Source: Kitasatospora kifunensis (GTDB taxonomy: Bacteria; Actinomycetota; Actinomycetes; Streptomycetales; Streptomycetaceae). Taken from it: a stretch of 64,000 bases of DNA. Of this stretch, positions 44,973 to 53,304 are shown in pieces; within the stretch, counting starts at the first letter, position 1, and the number at the start of each line of letters is the position of its first letter. Made by a program: the position numbers and the translations under genes. Under the pieces are notes generated by a model. That model was not told the origin of the DNA. It was given only the letters and a program-made list of their open reading frames with translations, and did no database searches. The DNA is taken from positions 310,001 to 374,000 of the forward strand of contig NZ_JACHJV010000003.1 of the NCBI RefSeq assembly GCF_014203855.1. Reading direction: 5' to 3'.

Positions 44973-45646
44973 GCGGTGGTCCTCCTGGTGTTGTGGGCGT
45001 ACTCGGCCCAGGTGCGTGCCGGTCCGCTGCCGGCGGCGACGTCGCCCAGCTTCGTGCCGAAGGCGTTCAGCATGCCGGTGATGCGGGGGTGGGTGGAGAC
45101 CTCGGCCGGGACCGACATGGCGGTCGCGATGGCAGGTTCGAGGTCACCTTGGCCGAGCTGGGCATGCGCGAGGCGGACGGTGGTGATCGTCCGCGAGCGC
45201 TGCATGGCGCCCCGGCGAAGCGCCATGCTGCGGTGTGCGCGGGCTTCGACCTCTTCCCAACTGCCCACCGAGAGGTAGGCGGCGAGAGCGAGGGAGTCGA
45301 GCTCCGACTGGTCGTAGAAGGCGGTTATCCGCAGCGGGCGGGAGGCGACCGGGTCGGCTCGGTCGAGGGCGTCCTGCGCGTGGCCGAGCGAGCGCCGCAC
45401 CGCGTTGGTGTCGCCGGTCAGGCCGTGGATGGCCGCGTGGCGGGCGTGTCCGAGGGAGGCGAACAGCGGGTCGCGGCGGGCAATCGGCAGATTGCGGGCC
45501 ACGTCGTTGGCGGCGCGTGCGTCGCTGGGGCGGCCGAGGTGGCGGTAGAGGCTGCCGGCGTGGGACCAGATGCGCAACTGGATGCCGCTGTCGCCGGACA
45601 TCGCGGCGGACGAGTGCCCGCCGGCCCACCCCGGCGGGCGCATCAC
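44969..45646 (-). CDS. TPR C-terminal part of an XRE-type regulator, HTH missing
   Basis: A 225-aa helical protein (LRIWSHAGSLYRHLGRPSDARAANDVARNLPIA, LALAAYLSVGSWEEVEARAHRSMALR) matching the C-terminal half of ~400-aa XRE-TPR regulators. No HTH is encoded upstream: the glycine-rich gene starts within 15 bp. It is either a stand-alone TPR protein or a gene that has lost its DNA-binding end. It is coupled to the GNAT gene. Confidence 0.65.
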   Translation of the reverse strand: MMRPPGWAGGHSSAAMSGDSGIQLRIWSHAGSLYRHLGRPSDARAANDVARNLPIARRDPLFASLGHARHAAIHGLTGDTNAVRRSLGHAQDALDRADPVASRPLRITAFYDQSELDSLALAAYLSVGSWEEVEARAHRSMALRRGAMQRSRTITTVRLAHAQLGQGDLEPAIATAMSVPAEVSTHPRITGMLNAFGTKLGDVAAGSGPARTWAEYAHNTRRTTA

Positions 45647-45656
45647 GACCTCCCGG

Positions 45657-46841
45657 TCACTGGTACTGGACGGTCACCTGCCCGTCCGCCGCCCGCTGGC
45701 TGAGCTCGTACGTGGCGGAGGTGGCGCTGTAGCTGCTTCCCCCGCCGCCACCGGCACCGCCACCACCGCCGGCACCGGCCGTGAAGAGGTCGTCGTTGCC
45801 CTTGCCGCCCCCGCCACCGCCGCCACCGCCACCGCCGTAGTAGCCGCCGCCCCCACCGCCGCCGGCAGCCCCGATGCCGCCGCGTTCGCAGACACCGCAG
45901 GTGTCCTGGCCTCCGCCGCCGCCGGGGCTGCCGTTGCCGCCGACGCCGAACGTCCCACCGAGGCCGGCCTTTCCGGGGTGGCCGCTGGGCGCGACCCGCG
46001 CGAAGACCGCGACGCCGCCGACACCGCCGGCGCCCCCGGCGCCCGGGGTGTCGGGGGCGGCACCGCGTCCGCCGAGGCCGGGGCCGCCGCCACCGTCCTC
46101 GGGCGCGCCGTCGCCGTTGGCACCGTCACCGCCGAGGCCGCTGCCGCCGGGGCCGCCGTTGCCGCCGCCGAGGTGACGGAAGTCGGAGGAGAAGGCGCCG
46201 CCGTTGCTCCCGCCACCGCCGCCGCCACCCGCGACGATGATCCGGTCGCCGAGGGTGTACCCGGCGGTCCGGACGTCCGAGGCCCCGCCGCCACCACCGC
46301 TCTGGTAGGGCCCCGGTGCCTCGCCGTGGATGACGGAGTCGGACCCCCTGCCCCCGCCGTTGAACCCGGCACCACCGATCCCGAGGGTGCTGGCGGTGCC
46401 GAGGCTGCCGGTGCCGCCCACGGTGATCTCCAGGACCTGCCCTGGCGTGACGGGGAATCCCGTGGTCACCTTGGCGCCGTAGCCGCCGAAGTTGCCGCTG
46501 CCGCCGCCGACGCCGGCCCCGTTGCCGCCATGGGCACCCTCGACCACGAAGATGACGGAGGTGACCCCGGCAGGCACGGTGAAGGTGTGCCTGCCGGGCA
46601 CGCCGTAGCCGCAGAACCGGTGGGACCCGATGGCCACCGGGACGCCACCGCCGCAGGTGGGGGCAGCCGATGCCGGGGCGGCCAGTCCGATCAGACCGAC
46701 GGCGGCCAGGCCCGCCGCGGCCGACCCGGCACAGGTCTTCCGCGGCCACCGGCGCGCAGGCGCGGACACAGCGGCCGACGTGCGGGCGGCGTGCGGACCG
46801 GGGGCCTGCGGGCCACCGGGGACTGGGTGTCCGTCGTTCAT
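45657..46841 (-). CDS. Secreted glycine-rich protein (mirror copy 1)
   Basis: A 394-aa protein from ATG 46841 (GGAGACCCGTC upstream). After a long basic N-region and signal (CAGSAAAGLAAVGLIGLAAPASAAP) comes a beta-domain HTFTVPAGVTSVIFVVEGAHGGNG followed by extended glycine-rich repeats (GGGGGASDVRTAGY, RIIVAGGGGGGGSNGG, GGGYYGGGGG) and a short end QVTVQYQ. This TFTVPxGVTxVxFxVxGAxGGxG fold is seen in secreted receptor-like glycine-rich proteins. It is paralogous to the divergent gene at 47193. Confidence 0.82.
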   Translation of the reverse strand: MNDGHPVPGGPQAPGPHAARTSAAVSAPARRWPRKTCAGSAAAGLAAVGLIGLAAPASAAPTCGGGVPVAIGSHRFCGYGVPGRHTFTVPAGVTSVIFVVEGAHGGNGAGVGGGSGNFGGYGAKVTTGFPVTPGQVLEITVGGTGSLGTASTLGIGGAGFNGGGRGSDSVIHGEAPGPYQSGGGGGASDVRTAGYTLGDRIIVAGGGGGGGSNGGAFSSDFRHLGGGNGGPGGSGLGGDGANGDGAPEDGGGGPGLGGRGAAPDTPGAGGAGGVGGVAVFARVAPSGHPGKAGLGGTFGVGGNGSPGGGGGQDTCGVCERGGIGAAGGGGGGGYYGGGGGGGGGGGKGNDDLFTAGAGGGGGAGGGGGSSYSATSATYELSQRAADGQVTVQYQ

Positions 46842-47192
46842 GACGGGTCTCCGCTCTCGTAGAGGAGTTCGGCAGGGGGAGGCTGCCTTCCGCCACTGTG
46901 GATCACCCCGTCCGGGCCGCCGCGCGCCGCCGAACGGACACGCTGCCGGTTCACACCAGCGGTCCCCGGGCCGGGCGGAGGTCGGCCGCGCCAGCCTGAT
47001 CTGACGCTCCGTCATTCCATCGTCCGCGTCACCCGCCGAAGCCCCGCAGGTCACCGCCGCGACCACGGGGCCCGCTGGTGTGAATAAACAGCGTGTCCGT
47101 TCGAGGACGGACCACCGGCCCGGCCGCGTCGTCCACAGTGACCGAAGGCAGCCTCCCCCTGCCGAACCCCTCGACCAGAGCGGAGACCCGTC
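46842..47192. repeat. Mirrored leader between the two glycine-rich genes
   Basis: The first ~150 bp upstream of each gene are inverted copies: ATGACGGGTCTCCGCTCT, then GTTCGGCAGGGGGAGGCTGC next to each start, and ACGGACACGCTG plus TTCACACCAGCGG further out, symmetric about ~47020. Each arm must carry a promoter and ribosome site, so both genes probably respond alike. The region holds no ORF. Confidence 0.75.
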
Positions 47193-48359
47193 ATGAAAAG
47201 TACGGCCGCCCCGAACCCGCGGGACCGTGACCCGCTGGCCGCCGACGCGTCCACCCCCCACACAGGGGTGTCCCCTGCCGCCGGCCGATGGCGGCGCAAG
47301 GCGTTCGCCGGGGCCGCGGCGGCAAGCCTGGCGTCCGCGGGCCTGATCGGCCTGACCACGCCGGCTTCGGCTGCCGCCCCCTGCGGCAACGGCACCCTCA
47401 AGGTGCTCGGGGTCATCAACGACTGCTCCTACCAGACCCCCGGCACGGACTACTTCACCGTGCCCGCCGGCATCACCTCCGTCGAGTTCTTCGTCGACGG
47501 TGCCCAGGGCGGCAACGGTGCCGGCGTCGGAGGCGGCAGCGGCAACTTCGGTGGCGCCGGAACCAGGGTGCGGACCACGGTCCCGGTCACCCCGGGGCAG
47601 GTCCTGCAGGTCAACGTGGGCGGCACCGGCAGCATCTTCGGCGGCGGCTTCAACGGCGGCGGCAACGGCGCCGCCGGGACCGGCTCCGCCGCCGAGGCCA
47701 ACGGCGGCACGGGGACGGGCGGTGGCGGCGGCGGGGCATCGGACGTCCGGACCGGCGGATACGCGCTCACCGACCGGATCATCGTCGCCGGCGGTGGCGG
47801 CGGTGCCGGCGGCAACGGCGGTTCCTTCGGCGCCGCGAGCGGCGGATACGGCGGCCCCGGTGGCGCCAACATCGCCGGCGGACAAAACGGCGGCAGCGGC
47901 GACAACGGCGACGGCGCCCCCGGTCCCGGCGGGGGCGGTCCCGGCCTCGGCGGCACGGGCGCCTCCACCACGACGGGTGGCGGCGGTGGCCGCGGCGGTG
48001 TCGGCGGCGGCACCGGCCCGGGTGGCACCGGTCCCTTCAGCGGCGCCGGCAGCCCCGGCTTCGCCGGCGGGCCCGGCGCGTTCGGCACCGGCGGCAACGG
48101 CGGCGGTGCCGGTTCCGGGTACCTGAGCGGCGGCGGTGGCGCCGGTGGTGGCGGCGGTGGCGGCGGCTACTACGGCGGCGGTGCCGGTGGCGGCGGTGGC
48201 GGCGGTGCGGGCGGCGGCGGACCCCAGGGCTTCGAGGGCATCGGTGGCGGCGGCGCTGCCGGGGGCGGCGGCGGTAGCAGTTTCAGTCGCACCCCTGCCA
48301 CGTTCGAGGGCAGCTTCCTGCGGGGGAACGGCCGGGTCGTCGTCAGCTACTTCTCGTAG
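47193..48359 (+). CDS. Secreted glycine-rich protein (mirror copy 2)
   Basis: A 388-aa paralogue of the gene at 45657: signal region RKAFAGAAAASLASAGLIGLTTPASAAAP, domain DYFTVPAGITSVEFFVDGAQGGNGAGVGGGSGNFGG, shared GGGGGGASDVRTGGYALTDR, and long Gly runs including GGGGGGGGYYGGGAGGGGGGG, ending GRVVVSYF. The two share conserved non-Gly anchors while the repeat lengths differ, consistent with inverted duplication then repeat drift. Function unknown; likely cell surface. Confidence 0.82.
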   Translation: MKSTAAPNPRDRDPLAADASTPHTGVSPAAGRWRRKAFAGAAAASLASAGLIGLTTPASAAAPCGNGTLKVLGVINDCSYQTPGTDYFTVPAGITSVEFFVDGAQGGNGAGVGGGSGNFGGAGTRVRTTVPVTPGQVLQVNVGGTGSIFGGGFNGGGNGAAGTGSAAEANGGTGTGGGGGGASDVRTGGYALTDRIIVAGGGGGAGGNGGSFGAASGGYGGPGGANIAGGQNGGSGDNGDGAPGPGGGGPGLGGTGASTTTGGGGGRGGVGGGTGPGGTGPFSGAGSPGFAGGPGAFGTGGNGGGAGSGYLSGGGGAGGGGGGGGYYGGGAGGGGGGGAGGGGPQGFEGIGGGGAAGGGGGSSFSRTPATFEGSFLRGNGRVVVSYFS

Positions 48360-48371
48360 GTGGAACGACCC

Positions 48372-48430
48372 GTGAAACCCCCGCGTCCTGCGACTCCATC
48401 TTCGGGAGTCGCAGGACGCGGGGGTTTCAC
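48372..48430. terminator. Perfect 26-bp-stem bidirectional terminator
   Basis: GTGAAACCCCCGCGTCCTGC (start of the left arm, 48372-48397) is exactly complementary to 48405-48430 with a 7-nt loop, between the convergent glycine-rich and NlpC/P60 genes. Confidence 0.85.
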
Positions 48431-48501
48431 TGCCGGGGAAGCGGGGCGGATGCTGTTCCGCTCTCCCCGGCGGCGCCGGCCGTGCCGGTGCCGGGGCTGG
48501 T

Positions 48502-50307
48502 TCAGGCGGCGGTGGGGCTGGTGTTGGCGGCCAACCCGACCGGGGTCTCACCGGTGTAGCTGTCGGCGCCGACACCGTAGCGCCACAGGTGGTTGGAACC
48601 GGACGCGTTGAACACGACCTGGAACCCACCACTGGGCAGTGCCACGATCGCCGGGCTCGTGCCGGCCGCCAACCCGACCGGAGTACCACCGTTCACAACG
48701 CCGTTGCCATTGCCGTACAGGAACAGCTCATCGGTGTTCGCCGCGTTGAACGCGACCTGGTAACCACCACCGGCCAGCGCGGCGATCGCCGGGCTCGTCC
48801 CCGGGGCGACACCGACCGGGGTCTCACCTGTGTAGCTGTCGGCGCCGACACCGTAGCGCCACAGGTGGTTGGAACCGGACGCGTTGAACACGACCTGGAA
48901 CCCACCACCGGGCAGCGCCGCGATCGCCGGGCTCGTGCCGGCCGCCAACCCGACCGGAGTACCACCGTTCACAACGCCGTTGCCATTGCCGTACAGGAAC
49001 AGCTCATCGGTGTTCGCCGCGTTGAACGCGACCTGGTAACCACCACCGGCCAGCGCGGCGATCGCCGGGCTCGTCCCCGGGGCGACACCGACCGGAGTCT
49101 CACCGGTGTAACTGCCGGCACCGACACCGTAACGCCACAGGTGGTTGGAACCGGACGCGTTGAACACGACCTGGAACCCACCACCGGGCAGCGCCGCGAT
49201 CGCCGGGCTCGTGCCGGCCGCCAACCCAACCGGAGTACCACCGTTCACGCTGCCGGGGCCCTGCCCGTACAGGTAGAGCTGGCCGGTGCCCGCCGCGTTG
49301 AACGCGACCTCGAACCCGCCGCCGGCCAGCCTGGCGATCGCCGGGCTGGTGCCGGCGGCCAACCCGACCGGGGTCCCGCCGTTGGCGGCTCCGGTGCCGT
49401 TGCCGTAGAGGAAGAGCTGGCCGGTGTTCGCCGCGTTGAACGCGACCTGGTAGTTGTTGCGCACGTTCACCGTCACCGGCGCCGAGGTCGTCGACGCGCT
49501 GCCGGCGCTGTTGGTCGCGGTCGTGGTGGCGGTCACGGTGTGGGTGCCGTTGAGCGCGCTGGAATCCCAGCTGATCGACGGGCTGGTGCCCGACTGTGCC
49601 GAGCCGTAGGCCTGCCCGTCGACGGAGAACTGCGTGCTCAGCGTCGTACCGGCCGTACTGTCCGACGCCGACGCCGACAAGGTCGTGGTGCCGTCCACCA
49701 GCGCATTGGCACTCGGACCTGTCACGCTCACCGAGGGTGCGGCGGGGGCGGCGACCGGGGCGGTCAGGTTGGTGTAGTGCTGGGGGTAGAAGGTGCCGTC
49801 TCCGGACCAGTACGGGTACGGGATCACGTGGTAGCCGACGTTGCCGCTACCGGTGTTCTCGAAGCCCCAGTAGCTGGTGTGGGTGCTGTCGCTCCAGTGA
49901 TCGAAGAGCACGACGTGACCTGCCGCGCCGGCCGCCGGGTTGGTGAGGATGTCGCCCTGCTGGAGGTTGTTCTGGGACACGTCGACGAAGCCGTTCTGTT
50001 CGTACATGTCGCCCGACACCAGGCCGGGTTGGCTCAGGTTCAGGGCCCAGGAGACGTAGCCGGAGCAGTCGGTGCGGTAGCCGTCGTGCGTGGCCCCGGT
50101 GCTGTAGGTGACGCCGTCGTTGATCCAGGCCTGAGCGCGGGCGGCGACCATGCACCCGGCGATCGCCCCGTTCTGGGTCGAGGTGTCGGCGCAGGTCACC
50201 GGGCTGTCGGCGTAGGCGGCCGGGGCGGAGATCACCAGACCGCTGGTGGCCGCGACCAGCAGCGTGGCGGCGAGGGCCAGGGCGGACTTGCGACGCAATG
50301 CGAACAT
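48502..50307 (-). CDS. Secreted NlpC/P60-type (C40) protein with Ig-like domain and seven 46-aa repeats
   Basis: A 601-aa precursor with signal peptide MFALRRKSALALAATLLVAATSG... The N-terminal domain has the NlpC/P60-type pattern: Cys81 in TDCSGYVSWALN and His131 in AGHVVLFDHW. An Ig-like domain (SVSVTGPSANALVDGTTTLSA) follows, then seven tandem 46-residue units of two alternating types ending GTPVGLAAGTSPAIAAL or GETPVGVAPGTSPAIAAL. Similar repeats occur in streptomycete secreted proteins as lectin-like propellers. It may remodel peptidoglycan at a carbohydrate-bound site. It lies on the same strand as the small peptide operon at 50451-50956. Confidence 0.87.
   Translation of the reverse strand: MFALRRKSALALAATLLVAATSGLVISAPAAYADSPVTCADTSTQNGAIAGCMVAARAQAWINDGVTYSTGATHDGYRTDCSGYVSWALNLSQPGLVSGDMYEQNGFVDVSQNNLQQGDILTNPAAGAAGHVVLFDHWSDSTHTSYWGFENTGSGNVGYHVIPYPYWSGDGTFYPQHYTNLTAPVAAPAAPSVSVTGPSANALVDGTTTLSASASDSTAGTTLSTQFSVDGQAYGSAQSGTSPSISWDSSALNGTHTVTATTTATNSAGSASTTSAPVTVNVRNNYQVAFNAANTGQLFLYGNGTGAANGGTPVGLAAGTSPAIARLAGGGFEVAFNAAGTGQLYLYGQGPGSVNGGTPVGLAAGTSPAIAALPGGGFQVVFNASGSNHLWRYGVGAGSYTGETPVGVAPGTSPAIAALAGGGYQVAFNAANTDELFLYGNGNGVVNGGTPVGLAAGTSPAIAALPGGGFQVVFNASGSNHLWRYGVGADSYTGETPVGVAPGTSPAIAALAGGGYQVAFNAANTDELFLYGNGNGVVNGGTPVGLAAGTSPAIVALPSGGFQVVFNASGSNHLWRYGVGADSYTGETPVGLAANTSPTAA
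48690..49241 (-). repeat. Two nearly identical 276-bp tandem DNA units inside the NlpC/P60 gene
   Basis: 48690-48965 and 48966-49241 differ at only a few bases, with a further partial unit on the left. Each unit encodes one type-A and one type-B 46-aa repeat. The near identity at synonymous sites indicates recent duplication or gene conversion and possible length variation. Confidence 0.85.
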
Positions 50308-50450
50308 GGCTGATCTCCAAGGGAAGGTGATGAACAAGGCAAGTTGAGGAAGTCGTGGAACGAAGCCCATGGGTGCGCGGAGCCAACGGACCTGTGAGGT
50401 CGGACTCGACGCGCACGGAGGAACCGTGCGAGCTGGGAGCCGGACAGGGC

Positions 50451-50795
50451 CTAGGCGCTCGTCCGGCCCGTCGATTCGGTGGCGGGCGGCAGGTAGCGGC
50501 CGTTCAGCAGGGAAGAAGCGCGGTGACAGCGGGTCAGCAGCTGCGCGGCGCGGCGCTCGGCGCTCGGCATCGCGTCGGGGGCAGCACCGAGCGCTGCGTC
50601 CGGGTCGGTGGTCGGTGTCCTCAAGTACAGCACCAGGTCGAGCCGTTCGGCGTCGGCCCGGCCGCCGGCGTGCTCCAGCCGGTCGGCGGGGACGGCGTGG
50701 GCCCACAGGGTGTCGATGACTTCGGCCAGTTCGGCGGCCGGCTCGACCTCGGCCCGCCGGTGGCGGCGCTCCAGGCTGATGAGGACGATGTCCAT
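50451..50795 (-). CDS. Uncharacterised 114-aa protein in the peptide operon
   Basis: MDIVLISLERRHRRAEVEPAAELAEVIDTLWAHAVPADRLEHAGGRADAERLDLVLYLRTPTTDPDAALG..., with no signal peptide and an alpha/beta content with an acidic C-terminal half. The start is five bases after the stop of the secreted-peptide gene, so the pair is almost certainly co-transcribed. I do not recognise a family. Given its neighbours it may be a maturation, immunity or regulatory factor for the peptide (inference). Confidence 0.7.
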   Translation of the reverse strand: MDIVLISLERRHRRAEVEPAAELAEVIDTLWAHAVPADRLEHAGGRADAERLDLVLYLRTPTTDPDAALGAAPDAMPSAERRAAQLLTRCHRASSLLNGRYLPPATESTGRTSA

Positions 50796-50800
50796 CCGGG

Positions 50801-50956
50801 TCACCCCCAGGTCAGGCTGTTCGGGTCGGGGGTGCTGGTGGCGGCGGTCGCCGCGGTGGTGGACTGGGCCGTGGCGGCAACGGCGGGAGCCAGCAGAGCG
50901 GCGCCGAGGGCGAGGGCGGCGACCGCGGCGGCCTTGGCGATACGGTTGCGAATCAT
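50801..50956 (-). CDS. Small secreted peptide precursor ending NSLTWG
   Basis: A 51-aa product: basic MIRNRIAK, hydrophobic core AAAVAALALGAALLAPAVAA with an AxA-type cleavage region, then a short tail …TSTPDPNSLTWG. After cleavage only about 15-22 residues would remain. Streptomycetes commonly encode small exported peptides ending in (D/N)-x-x-W-G of unknown role; that recollection is not verified here. It is followed by an unknown gene and divergent from a TrmB/LuxR-type regulator at 51315, suggesting a signal/receptor set. Confidence 0.75.
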   Translation of the reverse strand: MIRNRIAKAAAVAALALGAALLAPAVAATAQSTTAATAATSTPDPNSLTWG

Positions 50957-51314
50957 GGCTGTTGTCCTTTTCTGATGCTGACGAAGCGACAGATGTTGTC
51001 CGGTTCCGGTCGGCACCCCGCGGTTGGCGCTTCTTCCGGTCGCCCTCCGGGCTGTTCTCGTTCCCGGCTGGCAGTAACCAGCTTCGTCGCCGGACGGGCC
51101 GGATGGAAGGCGCACCGAAAGTCAGCAAGCGGCCCTGGCCGCACTCTGACACTGCGTCATGTTCATGATGGACATCAGGGAAGTTGGCGAACGAATGCCC
51201 CGAACGGGAGCGATCCCCTTGGCGACGCCTTGAGCGAGCCGTTGACGGCTGCCACGATGTGGATCGTCGGCCGCCTTAGGGGGGAGGCCGCACGCATGAT
51301 CCGGGGGGATCACC

Positions 51315-52289
51315 GTGTTGGAAGCACTGGGACTCACGACCACCGCCGCTCTCGTCTACCGGACGATGCTGGACCGGCCCGAGTACGGCATCGCCGAACT
51401 CGCGAGCCACTGCGGCCTCCAGACCGGCCAGGTGCACAACTGCCTGGACGAACTGACCGCGCTGCTCCTGGTCCGGGCCTCCGCCGACAGACCGGGCCGG
51501 CTCCGCGCCGTCACACCCGAAATCGGGCTGGCCGACATGATCGCCCGACAGGAGGCCGATCTGGCCGCCCGTCAGGCCCAACTCGCCGCCTCCCGCGCCG
51601 CCGTGACCCGCCTGGTCGCCGACCGCGCCGAGAATCACCCCTCCAACGGGGAACGCCTGCTCGGCATGGACGCGATCCAGAGCCGCCTCGAAGTCCTCGG
51701 CCGCGCCGCGACCACCGAGGTGCTCGGCGTCCACCCCGGCGCCAGCCAGCGCCCCGAGGACCTGTCCGCCGGCCGCGACGCCAACCGTGCGGCCATCGCC
51801 CGCGGTGTCACCATCAAGTCCCTCTACCAGGACACCACCCGCAACGACCCGCACACCACCACCTATGCCCACTGGCTGCTCAGCCTCGGCAGCGAGGTGC
51901 GCACCGCCCCCGTACTCCCCCAGCGCCTGGTCATCGTCGACCGCCGCCAGGCCCTCGTCCCGATCGACCCCGCCGACAGCCGCAAGGGCGCCCTGCACGT
52001 CACTGAACCCGGCATCGTCAGCGCCCTCGCCGACCTCTTCGACCAGGCCTGGGCCACCGCCATCCCGCTCGGCGCCACCCGGACCGAAGACCCCGAAGCC
52101 GGCCTCAGCACCATCGAACGCGAACTGCTCCGCCTCCTCGGCAGCGGCCAGACCGACGAAACCGCCGCCCAACGCCTCGGCCTCTCCACCCGCACCGTCC
52201 GCCGCCACATGGCCGCCATCATGGAACGCCTGGGAGCAACCAGCCGTTTTGAGGCCGGCATCAAGGCCGCGCACCTGGGGTGGTTGTGA
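51315..52289 (+). CDS. TrmB-like/LuxR-type two-HTH transcriptional regulator
   Basis: A 324-aa protein from GTG 51315 (GGGGGGAT upstream). The N-terminal winged helix (LTTTAALVYRTMLDRPEYGIAELASHCGLQTGQVHNCLDELTAL) is TrmB-like; a coiled coil (ARQEADLAARQAQLAASRAA) and a phospholipase-D-like sensor domain (EVLGVHPGAS...RGVTIKSLYQDTTRND, RLVIVDRRQALVPID) follow; a LuxR-type HTH (LLGSGQTDETAAQRLGLSTRTVRRHMAAIMERLGATSRFEAGIKA) ends it. It is divergent from the peptide operon with a ~360-bp intergenic region and likely controls it. Confidence 0.88.
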   Translation: MLEALGLTTTAALVYRTMLDRPEYGIAELASHCGLQTGQVHNCLDELTALLLVRASADRPGRLRAVTPEIGLADMIARQEADLAARQAQLAASRAAVTRLVADRAENHPSNGERLLGMDAIQSRLEVLGRAATTEVLGVHPGASQRPEDLSAGRDANRAAIARGVTIKSLYQDTTRNDPHTTTYAHWLLSLGSEVRTAPVLPQRLVIVDRRQALVPIDPADSRKGALHVTEPGIVSALADLFDQAWATAIPLGATRTEDPEAGLSTIERELLRLLGSGQTDETAAQRLGLSTRTVRRHMAAIMERLGATSRFEAGIKAAHLGWL

Positions 52290-52487
52290 CGGCCGCTCGG
52301 ACAACGTCCTCTCCATGAACGCTCCGCCGGACCCGGGCGGCCGCCGCGCGGTCAGCGCCAGGCAGGTCGGGCCGCCTCGAACGCCCCCACGGGGCGCCGG
52401 GCCGCGTAACCCACCGCGACCACCGCGACCCCGCGTGGCACGCCTCCGGCAGCGCCTGCTCGGCTGAGCCCGCCGCCGCAGCGCGTT

Positions 52488-52623
52488 CTGGCACGAAGGC
52501 CGGGAACGCGTCGACGTGCCGGCCCCCACCGAGCTGACCGACGTCCTGACCGGCAGCACAGCCGCCACGGGCGCGCCGGTCCGCCTGGGCCCCTGGGACG
52601 TGCGGGTCTTCACCGCCGACTGA
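52488..52623 (+). pseudogene. GH42-like beta-galactosidase C-terminal remnant
   Basis: RFWHEGRERVDVPAPTELTD followed by VLTGSTAATGAPVRLGPWDVRVF-stop resembles the C-terminal beta domain of GH42 galactosidases (HEGREPVTVP...DLLTG...L.P..V.VL). No start or catalytic part remains. Confidence 0.6.
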
Positions 52624-53052
52624 GAACCGGTCGGCGGTCCGGGCTCGGGCCGGGGGATCGGCACCCCCGGCCCGCGCCCGGACGGGGCAGAGGCCACAGC
52701 CGCCCCTCCCCCAGCCTTCGGCCTGATGGCAGGCGTTGTCGGCGGTCGCTGGGATGATCTGTCCCGTCTCGTCTCTCGTTGTCGCTGTCTCAGGTCCCGT
52801 TGCCAGATCTGCCGATGAGTGAGCCGGCGCGTCACAGGCGGCTGGTGGTGCATCCGGTTTCCTGCGGTCCGGTCACCAGGCGAGCCAAGCATGTACCACA
52901 ACCACTCAGATTCCTGCTGCTGCTCGGGCTTTCTCATTCGTGACCAGTGCATGCGGTGTTAGACATGGAACCTCTGAGGGCGTGCCGGTGACGGGCTTCT
53001 CCTATCCGTTCGGCTGCCCGTTTGCAGTATCCGAGTGTGAGGAGGGATCCGG
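52624..53052. other. Intergenic region before the ACP genes
   Basis: No convincing ORF. The ribosome site GAGGAGGGA for the TTG start lies at about 53039-53047. Nothing else is assigned. Confidence 0.5.
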
Positions 53053-53304
53053 TTGGCTGCCACCGCGGTTGAGGAAAAGGTGAAGGCGATCATCGTCGAG
53101 CAGTTGGGCATCGATGAGGGCGAGGTCACGGCCTCGGCATCGTTTGTCGACGACCTGGGAGCGGACTCGCTCGACACGGTCGAACTGGTCATGGCCTTCG
53201 AGGAGACATTCGACATCGAGATCCCGGACGAGGACGCGGAGAAGATCCGTACGGTGAAGGACGCCGTCGAATACATCGACAAGCATGCAAAGGATGGAAA
53301 GTGA
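53053..53304 (+). CDS. acpP: Acyl carrier protein
   Basis: An 83-aa type II ACP from TTG 53053 with a strong GGAGGGA site: VEEKVKAIIVEQLGIDEGEVTASASFVDDLGADSLDTVELVMAFEETFDIEIPDEDAEKIRTVKDAVEYI. The phosphopantetheine Ser lies in the canonical GADSLDTVE. No fab, pks or AcpS gene is near, so this is probably an accessory ACP rather than the housekeeping copy. The next gene overlaps it by four bases. Confidence 0.94.
   Translation: MAATAVEEKVKAIIVEQLGIDEGEVTASASFVDDLGADSLDTVELVMAFEETFDIEIPDEDAEKIRTVKDAVEYIDKHAKDGK

Noticed and set aside
45657..48689. A >1000-codon open frame on the minus strand spanning both glycine-rich genes
   Set aside because: Only 45657-46841 is coding; the rest is antisense to the glycine-rich gene at 47193, whose GGC/GCC repeats leave all frames open.
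50801..50956. Lanthipeptide or lasso-peptide precursor
   Set aside because: The tail has no Cys, a single Trp, and no modification enzymes (LanM, cyclase, B1/B2 proteins) are adjacent.
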